Assembly: GCF_007830515.1 (NCBI RefSeq)
Contig: NZ_VLKT01000025.1
Coordinates: 1-64,000 of the forward strand
DNA length: 64,000 nucleotides
Reading direction: 5' to 3'
Origin: Mesorhizobium tianshanense
Lineage (GTDB): Bacteria > Pseudomonadota > Alphaproteobacteria > Rhizobiales > Rhizobiaceae
Every line of letters starts with the position of its first letter. Positions within the stretch are counted from its first letter, which is position 1. The notes under the pieces were generated by a model that saw only the letters and a program-made list of their open reading frames with translations, was not told the origin of the DNA and ran no database searches. The translations under genes and the position numbers were made by a program. Of the stretch, positions 59,084 through 64,000 are shown piece by piece.

Positions 59084-59108
59084 AAATAGAAATAGACCGC
59101 CTGCAGCG

Positions 59109-59411
59109 CTACAGCCGGTGCTGAATGAGCGCCCTGGTCTCGGCGATCCTGTCTTCGTCGCGGCGATAGAACGTCCACTGCTTGACGCGTTTGCTGCGCA
59201 GAAGCCCGGCTTGGGTGAGCACCCGCATATGCTCGCTGAGCGTTGCCTGGGTGATCCCCAGCTTTTCCGCGATCAACAGCGCGCAGACGCCGTCCTCGAC
59301 CAGATCGCCATCCACTTGGCGTGGGAAATGCGCGCGCGGGTCCTTGAGCCAATCGAGGATTTGCAGCCTGCGCTCGTTGGCGATCGCCTTGAATACATCG
59401 ACCTCTTGCAT
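59109..59411 (-). CDS. ArsR-family HTH regulator
   Basis: The 100-residue winged-helix protein has IANERRLQILDWLKDPRAHF (residues 9-28) and the recognition helix LLIAEKLGITQATLSEHMRV (about 45-65). The C-terminal region has no CxC or His clusters typical of metal-sensing ArsR members, so the inducer is unknown. The gene overlaps a palindromic operator candidate at its start and faces a serine/threonine dehydratase-like gene, which it may control. It is probably autoregulated. Confidence 0.9.
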   Translation of the reverse strand: MQEVDVFKAIANERRLQILDWLKDPRAHFPRQVDGDLVEDGVCALLIAEKLGITQATLSEHMRVLTQAGLLRSKRVKQWTFYRRDEDRIAETRALIQHRL

Positions 59412-59440
59412 TTAGCCATTTTGCTAAGTTACTAAGTAAT
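59412..59440. promoter_or_regulatory. Candidate operator for the ArsR-type regulator
   Basis: TTAGC-N6-GCTAA (59412-59416 and 59423-59427) touches the regulator start codon. TTAC-TAA-GTAA follows (59429-59439), with CTAAGT repeated directly. Dyads of this length next to a divergent HTH gene are typical ArsR operators. Neither the promoters nor binding are known. Confidence 0.45.
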
Positions 59441-59460
59441 GTCAACCCTGGGAGCAGGCC

Positions 59461-60402
59461 ATGCTGAACGGCAATATGATCACACGCGAACGCATCGCTT
59501 CAATGGAGCCGCGCATCCGGCCGTTCGTGCGCCACACTCCGGTGCTGCGCGTCGACATGGCCGATTTCGGCCGCCCGCCTCTTGGCGTCGACCTGAAACT
59601 CGAATGCCTGCAGCATTCCGGCTCGTTCAAGGCGCGCGGCGCCTTCACCAATCTTCTCGAGCGGCCGGTTCCCAAGGCCGGCGTCGTCGCTGCATCGGGC
59701 GGCAATCACGGTGCCGCGGTCGCCTATGCCGCCATGCGGCTCGGTCACAAGGCGACCATCTTCGTTCCCGAAGTGAGCCCGCCGGCCAAGCTGGAACGCA
59801 TCCGCGGCTACGGCGCCGAGCTGGTCGTCGGCGGCGCGCGCTATGCCGAGGCGCTGGCCGCCAGCGAAGACTTTGCCGAAAAGTCCGGCGCGCTGCAGAT
59901 CCACGCCTTCAACCAGGAAGAAACGCTGGTCGGGCAAGGCACGCTTGGCGTCGAGATCGAGGCCGACCTGCCTGAGCTCGACACGCTGCTGGTCGCAGTC
60001 GGTGGCGGTGGCTTGATCGGCGGCATCGCCGCCTGGTTCGCCGGACGCATCAGGATCATCGCCGTCGAGCCCGAGGGCGCGCCGACGCTTTATCGCGCCT
60101 TCGAGGCCGGCCGGCCCGTCGATGCGCCGGCTGAGGGCATCGCCGCCGATTCGCTGGCCCCCAAGCGCGTCGGCGAATTGATGTTTCCGATCGCCGAGGC
60201 CTTTGTCGAGCGTTCCATACTGGTCGGCGACGACGAGATCATCGCCGCGCAGGCGGCGCTTTGGGACCGGGTGCGAATCATCTCCGAGCCGGGCGGCGCC
60301 GCGGCCTTCGCGGCGATCCTTTCCGGCCGCTACGCGCCGGCTGCGGGCGAGCGCGTCGCCGTGCTGGTCTGCGGTGCAAACGCCAATCCGGCTAAATTCT
60401 GA
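59461..60402 (+). CDS. PLP-dependent serine/threonine dehydratase-like enzyme
   Basis: The 313-residue fold-type-II PLP enzyme has the PLP lysine in HSGSFKARGAFTNLL (about residue 51), SGGNHGAAVAYAAMRLGHKA (about 80), and the glycine-rich phosphate cradle VAVGGGGLIGGIAAWF (about 180-195). It lacks the C-terminal ACT regulatory domain of full IlvA, so it is the short catabolic or serine-racemase-like type. The exact activity (threonine, serine or racemisation) is not determinable. It is divergent from the ArsR-type regulator, which probably controls it. Confidence 0.9.
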   Translation: MLNGNMITRERIASMEPRIRPFVRHTPVLRVDMADFGRPPLGVDLKLECLQHSGSFKARGAFTNLLERPVPKAGVVAASGGNHGAAVAYAAMRLGHKATIFVPEVSPPAKLERIRGYGAELVVGGARYAEALAASEDFAEKSGALQIHAFNQEETLVGQGTLGVEIEADLPELDTLLVAVGGGGLIGGIAAWFAGRIRIIAVEPEGAPTLYRAFEAGRPVDAPAEGIAADSLAPKRVGELMFPIAEAFVERSILVGDDEIIAAQAALWDRVRIISEPGGAAAFAAILSGRYAPAAGERVAVLVCGANANPAKF

Positions 60403-60480
60403 TGATAACGGGGCAGTCCTGTTCACGTTTTCGGGAACCGCCTCGCCTTCGCCGTGTTTGTTGGTATGTTTGGGGCGACG

Positions 60481-60574
60481 TGCATCCGCTTGGATGCACA
60501 AAGTACGTGTCTCAAGACTTTGAGTCTTCGCATCGTACTTTCCGAAAATCGGAACCGATTTTCGGGTCGATGCG
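60481..60574 (+). repeat. Intergenic multi-hairpin repeat, family E, copy 3 (best copy)
   Basis: Three consecutive perfect hairpins are present: TGCATCC/GGATGCA (60481-60487, 60492-60498), AAGACT/AGTCTT (60514-60519, 60523-60528), and a double stem CGCATCG/CGATGCG (60529-60535, 60568-60574) enclosing CCGAAAATCGG/CCGATTTTCGG (60542-60552, 60555-60565). The CACAAAG block lies between the first two. It occupies most of the space before the DUF4175 gene. Confidence 0.85.
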
Positions 60575-60619
60575 ATGAGTCGTGAGGTTCGGGCTATCCC
60601 GCCCAGCCAGGAAGGGCCG

Positions 60620-63247
60620 ATGACGCAACGACCCACCTTCACCAGCGATCGCAGCCTGGCCGGGCGCCTTGCCCTGAGTCGGCTGGCGACGCGGGTCTCG
60701 ATGACGGTCGAGCGTGGCTGGCCGTTGCTGCTTCCGCTGGCGATCGTCGCCAGCCTGTTCCTCAGCGTCTCGTGGCTCGGCCTCTTCCTTCTGCTGCCCG
60801 ATATGGCGCGCATCGGCCTTCTGGCAGTGTTCGGCATCGCGGCCCTTGCCGCGCTCTATCCCCTGCGTTTCTTCCGGGTGCCGTCCGGCGCCGAGATCGA
60901 CCGGCGCATCGAGGCGGCCAACCAGTTGCTGCACAGCCCGGTGCTGGTGCAGACCGACCGGCCGAGCGGCCGGGAAAGCATTTTTTCGCAAGCGCTGTGG
61001 CGCGAGCACCAGAAACGCATGGCCGAAAAACTCGGCAACCTCGGTGGCGACCTGCCGCGCACGCGGGTTCCGGAGCGCGATAGGTGGGGGCTGCGCGCGG
61101 TGGCGGCGCTTTTGTTGGTCACCGCCTTTGCCTTCTCCTTCGGACCGTCGGGCGGCCGCATCGCAGACGGGTTCACTGCCCACGCGGCGCGTGACGCCGT
61201 GCCGCCGCGCATCGACGCCTGGGTGACGCCGCCGGCTTACACCGGCAGGCCGCCAGTCTTCCTTACTGCCCCAGCCCTCGCCAACCCAACCCTAGCCAAC
61301 GTCAATCAGTCGGCGCCCGCCTTTACCGTCCCGGAAGGCAGCGATGTATCGCTGCGCGTCACCGGCGGTTCGGGCGAGGAAACGCTGAGCTACACGGACG
61401 CCGGCGGCAACGCCCGCATCATCGAGCCGGCTGGGCAGCAGGCCGACACGACCAAGCCGGCGGCGGCAACGCCCTCCGCGGTGCGCCAGTTCACCGGAAA
61501 GCTGACGGCCAACGGCACGCTGACGCTGGAATCGGGCGGTGACGAACTCGGCCAATGGGCCTTCGCGGTGATCCCGGACAAGCCGCCGCAGATCCGCTTC
61601 GTCGGCGAGCCGAAACGCGCCGCCAACGGCACATTCGAACTCAACTACCAGATCGACGACGACTATGGCGCGGCCTCCGCGAAGACGGATTTCGCATTGG
61701 CCGACCCACCGGCGCCGGATGCGCATCCGCTCTATGGCCCGCCCGAAATGCCGCTGTCGCTGCCGCGCCGCGGCGCCAAAGGGAATGCAGCCAAGACCAC
61801 GAAGGACCTGACCGAGCATGTCTGGGCCGGTGGCAACATCAAGCTCACGCTTGTCGCCACCGACGATGCCGGACATACGGCAACCAGCGAAACCAAGACG
61901 CTGGTGATGCCGGAGCGGCCTTTCTCCAATCCGCTGGCGAGGGCCGTGATCGAGCAGCGCCGCGTGCTGGCGCTCGACGCCAACGCCAAGAGCCGTGTGC
62001 TCGACCTGATGGACGCAATCACGCTCAGGCCCGAAGACACGTTCGACAACATGGCGCACTACCTCGCCATCATGAGCGCCCGCAGCCGGTTGAAGATAGC
62101 CGACAACGACGACCAGTTGCGCGACGAGGTCGCCTATCTGTGGGAAATCGCGCTCGGCATAGAGGAAGGCAATCTTTCGGCAGCCGAGAGACGGCTGCGC
62201 CAGGCCCAGCAGGCGCTGCAGGACGCGATCAAGAACGGCGCCAGCGACGAGGAAATCGACAAGGCGATGAAGGAACTGCGCGAGGCGATGAACCAGTTCC
62301 TGCAGGAATTCGCCCAGCGCGCGCAGCAGAATCCGAACGCGCCGCAGATGCAGCAGAACGGCCAGGAACTGCGCCAGAGCGACATCGAACGCATGATGGA
62401 CCAGATCGAGAATCTGGCGAAGTCCGGTGATCGCGACAGCGCGCAACAATTGCTTTCGCAACTGCAGGACATGATGAACAATCTGCAGGCCGGACGTCAG
62501 CAGCAGGGCGGCCAGCAGAACAGCGAGATGCGCCAGCAGATGGACAAGCTCGGCGAGATCATGCGTCGCCAGCAGGAGATGATGAACGAAACCTTCCGCA
62601 TGGACCAGAGGCAGCGCGGCCAGCGCCAGCGCGGAGAGAATCGCGATGAGCAGCTCGGCGAGAACGGCGAGCCAGGCCCAATGGACGAGCAAGGCAGGCC
62701 CGGCCCCGGTGAGGACCGCGATCCGCTCGGCCGGCAGAAGCCGATGACGCCGCAGGAATTCGCCGATGCGCTGAAGCGGCTGCAGGAAGGCCAGGGCAAG
62801 CTGCAAGGCGACCTCGACCAGTTGAGGAAAGGTCTCGAAGGCATGGGGCTCGAGCCCAATGAGGGATTTGGCGATGCCGGCAAATCCATGGGCAGTGCCG
62901 AACAGGCGCTGGGTGAGAGCGACGGCGACCAGGCCGTCGGTCATCAGGGTCGCGCGCTGGAGGCGTTGCGCAGGGGCGCCAAGGACATGATGAAGCAGTT
63001 GCAGGCCATGCAGGGCGACGAGGGCGGCAGCGAGCAGGGCGGTCGCCAGCAGAACGCCGACCGCGATCCGCTTGGCCGGCCGCGCGCCACCGAGGGTCCC
63101 GATGATGGAAGTTCGGTGAAGGTCCCGGATGAGATCGACGTGCAGCGCGCGCGCCAGATACTCGATGCGATCCGCAAGCGGCTCGGCAATGCGCTCAGCC
63201 CCGAAATCGAGCGCAGCTATCTGGAACGGCTGCTGGAGCTGAAGTAG
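60620..63247 (+). CDS. DUF4175 (TIGR02302) family protein, large envelope protein
   Basis: The 875-residue protein starts at ATG 60620 after AGGAAGG; an ATG at 60575 sits inside the upstream hairpin element and adds unlike residues. The N-terminus has two membrane helices (LLLPLAIVASLFLSVSWLGL; IGLLAVFGIAALAALYPLRF). A periplasmic-type beta-rich middle region (210-480) is followed by a long Q/R/E-rich coiled-coil and low-complexity part (about 520-800) and a conserved end (LDAIRKRLGNALSPEIERSY). The family is alphaproteobacterial and uncharacterised. The form suggests a structural or scaffolding role in the envelope. Confidence 0.9.
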   Translation: MTQRPTFTSDRSLAGRLALSRLATRVSMTVERGWPLLLPLAIVASLFLSVSWLGLFLLLPDMARIGLLAVFGIAALAALYPLRFFRVPSGAEIDRRIEAANQLLHSPVLVQTDRPSGRESIFSQALWREHQKRMAEKLGNLGGDLPRTRVPERDRWGLRAVAALLLVTAFAFSFGPSGGRIADGFTAHAARDAVPPRIDAWVTPPAYTGRPPVFLTAPALANPTLANVNQSAPAFTVPEGSDVSLRVTGGSGEETLSYTDAGGNARIIEPAGQQADTTKPAAATPSAVRQFTGKLTANGTLTLESGGDELGQWAFAVIPDKPPQIRFVGEPKRAANGTFELNYQIDDDYGAASAKTDFALADPPAPDAHPLYGPPEMPLSLPRRGAKGNAAKTTKDLTEHVWAGGNIKLTLVATDDAGHTATSETKTLVMPERPFSNPLARAVIEQRRVLALDANAKSRVLDLMDAITLRPEDTFDNMAHYLAIMSARSRLKIADNDDQLRDEVAYLWEIALGIEEGNLSAAERRLRQAQQALQDAIKNGASDEEIDKAMKELREAMNQFLQEFAQRAQQNPNAPQMQQNGQELRQSDIERMMDQIENLAKSGDRDSAQQLLSQLQDMMNNLQAGRQQQGGQQNSEMRQQMDKLGEIMRRQQEMMNETFRMDQRQRGQRQRGENRDEQLGENGEPGPMDEQGRPGPGEDRDPLGRQKPMTPQEFADALKRLQEGQGKLQGDLDQLRKGLEGMGLEPNEGFGDAGKSMGSAEQALGESDGDQAVGHQGRALEALRRGAKDMMKQLQAMQGDEGGSEQGGRQQNADRDPLGRPRATEGPDDGSSVKVPDEIDVQRARQILDAIRKRLGNALSPEIERSYLERLLELK

Positions 63248-63326
63248 TTCGTCCTCCAAGGGACGAAACATCGCCCAAGATCAGTCAAACGGCTGCGATA
63301 TCCTTTGCGGAGAGGGCAGCGTTGTC

Positions 63327-63929
63327 ATGATCGACTTCTGGTTTTCCATCGGCAGCACCTACAGCTATCTTTCTGTGATGCGCCTGGCTGAGGTCGAGGC
63401 GCAAACCGGCGTGCACTTCCGATGGCGCCCCTTCAATGTTCGCGCCATCATGATCGAGATGGACAATATCCCGTTTGCCAAAAAACCGGCGAAGGCCGCC
63501 TATATGTGGCGCGACATCGAGCGGCGCGCGGCGATGTACAAGATGGTCCCGAAACTGCCGACGCCCTACCCGCTGGCCGAGCTCGAACGCGCCAATCGTG
63601 TAGCGGTCATTGCCGCGGCCGAAGGCTGGTGCGAGGCCTATGCCCGGGGAAGCTACAGGCGATGGTTCGAACAGGGCGAGCCGGCGGGCAGCGAACCCAA
63701 TCTTTCAGCCAGCATCGAAGAGGCCGGTCAGCAGCCAAGACGCGTGCTGCGGAAAGCCGATTCCGACGCAGCGAATGCCGATCTTGCCGCAGCAACCGAA
63801 CAGGCGAAGGCGCTCGGCATTTTCGGCTCGCCGAGTTTCGTCGTCGACGGCGAACTGTTCTGGGGCGACGACCGCCTGGATGACGCCATACGCTGGCTGA
63901 AGCAGATGGAAAGCGGCCCGCCGGACTGA
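63327..63929 (+). CDS. 2-hydroxychromene-2-carboxylate isomerase-like protein (DsbA/GST-kappa fold)
   Basis: The 200-residue protein opens MIDFWFSIGSTYSYLSVMRL, where the Ser replaces the DsbA redox cysteine and binds glutathione in kappa-class GSTs and hydroxychromene isomerases. It continues with WRPFNVRAIMIEMDNIP and ends ALGIFGSPSFVVDGELFWGD, the family's second signature. True isomerases act in naphthalene degradation, but most genome copies have no degradation neighbours, and none is seen here. It may be a general glutathione-dependent enzyme. Confidence 0.9.
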   Translation: MIDFWFSIGSTYSYLSVMRLAEVEAQTGVHFRWRPFNVRAIMIEMDNIPFAKKPAKAAYMWRDIERRAAMYKMVPKLPTPYPLAELERANRVAVIAAAEGWCEAYARGSYRRWFEQGEPAGSEPNLSASIEEAGQQPRRVLRKADSDAANADLAAATEQAKALGIFGSPSFVVDGELFWGDDRLDDAIRWLKQMESGPPD

Positions 63930-63977
63930 TGCATGTCGCCCAAAAGTGCGCGCCGGTTTTGGGATAACAACATGCAT
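63929..63977. repeat. Long-arm hairpin, family D, copy 4
   Basis: ATGCATGT (63929-63936) pairs with ACATGCAT (63970-63977), with inner CCCAAAA (63939-63945) / TTTTGGG (63957-63963). The core AAAAGTG...CCGGTTTT is shared with the 13.3- and 59.0-kb copies. It starts at the final base of the preceding stop codon (TGA) and extends toward the window end. Confidence 0.85.
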
Positions 63978-64000
63978 AAAAAAAGAACTTAAAGCGCGTC

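Noticed and set aside
61292..63271. A 659-codon minus-strand frame opposite the DUF4175 gene
   Set aside because: Leucine/histidine-rich antisense reading of the Q-rich region; no homology or start signal.
1..64000. Possible CRISPR array, rRNA or replication origin
   Set aside because: No regularly spaced identical repeats, no rRNA-like tract and no DnaA-box cluster were seen in reading both strands.

Overview
The window is a 64-kb stretch of a G+C-rich alphaproteobacterial chromosome, most likely Mesorhizobium or a close relative in the Rhizobiales. The assignment rests on Rhizobiales-type families (DUF4167, DUF1178, the large DUF4175/TIGR02302 protein), the gene order argJ / parvulin PPIase / secA, a divergent tlpA-argH pair, and several families of short intergenic palindromes typical of rhizobia. 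It is inferred from content and not from a database match.

Layout. 0-0.33 kb: end of an IS630-type insertion sequence. 0.36-6.3 kb: cell-wall L,D-transpeptidase, a MmcQ-like protein, clpB with a heat-shock-type promoter, and a DUF4167 protein. 6.5-13 kb: prmC-prfA (release-factor methylation), ptsP (nitrogen PTS enzyme I), lysC and a glycolipid-binding-like protein. 13.3-15.6 kb: ubiG, then a divergent DMT transporter/MarR pair. 15.6-19.6 kb: a possible HExxH metalloprotein, DUF1178, a Nit1-like amidase, grxC, a ComF protein and a divergent methyltransferase. 19.6-27.1 kb: an orphan Flp pilin, mutT-GNAT-argJ, a periplasmic PPIase and secA. 27.1-29.5 kb: an A+T-richer accessory island with two overlapping micro-ORFs, a HEPN-like protein, a 78-aa unknown and an HNH-like protein. 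29.6-33.6 kb: a polysaccharide flippase coupled to a CelD-type acyltransferase, a Crp/Fnr regulator and a small unknown. 33.8 kb: tRNA-Leu(CAA). 34.2-42.4 kb: YqaA, dsbB, an HNH nuclease, alkA-like, gluQ, DMT transporter, YihY, SDR, HIG1, cobalamin adenosyltransferase and rhomboid. 42.6-45.4 kb: etfB, etfA and a 3-hydroxybutyryl-CoA dehydrogenase. 45.5-46.8 kb: ECF sigma factor with its NrsF anti-sigma. 47-50.8 kb: ferric-iron ABC importer. 50.9-55.1 kb: Ugp glycerol-3-phosphate importer. 55.3-59 kb: tlpA, argH, lptM-like, lysA. 59-64 kb: ArsR regulator, serine/threonine dehydratase-like enzyme, DUF4175 protein and a DsbA-fold isomerase.

Functional themes are amino-acid synthesis (lysC, lysA, argJ, argH), protein export and folding (secA, PPIase, clpB, dsbB, tlpA), envelope work (L,D-transpeptidase, flippase, LptM, DUF4175) and uptake (iron, glycerol-3-phosphate). 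Almost everything is core chromosome. The clear accessory segment is the small-gene island at 27.1-29.5 kb, and the most unusual non-coding signal is a set of hairpin families at 1.9, 10.9, 13.3, 23.1, 27.2, 34.8, 35.5, 37.0, 43.4, 45.5, 57.7, 59.0, 60.5 and 63.9 kb. No CRISPR array, rRNA or replication origin was seen.
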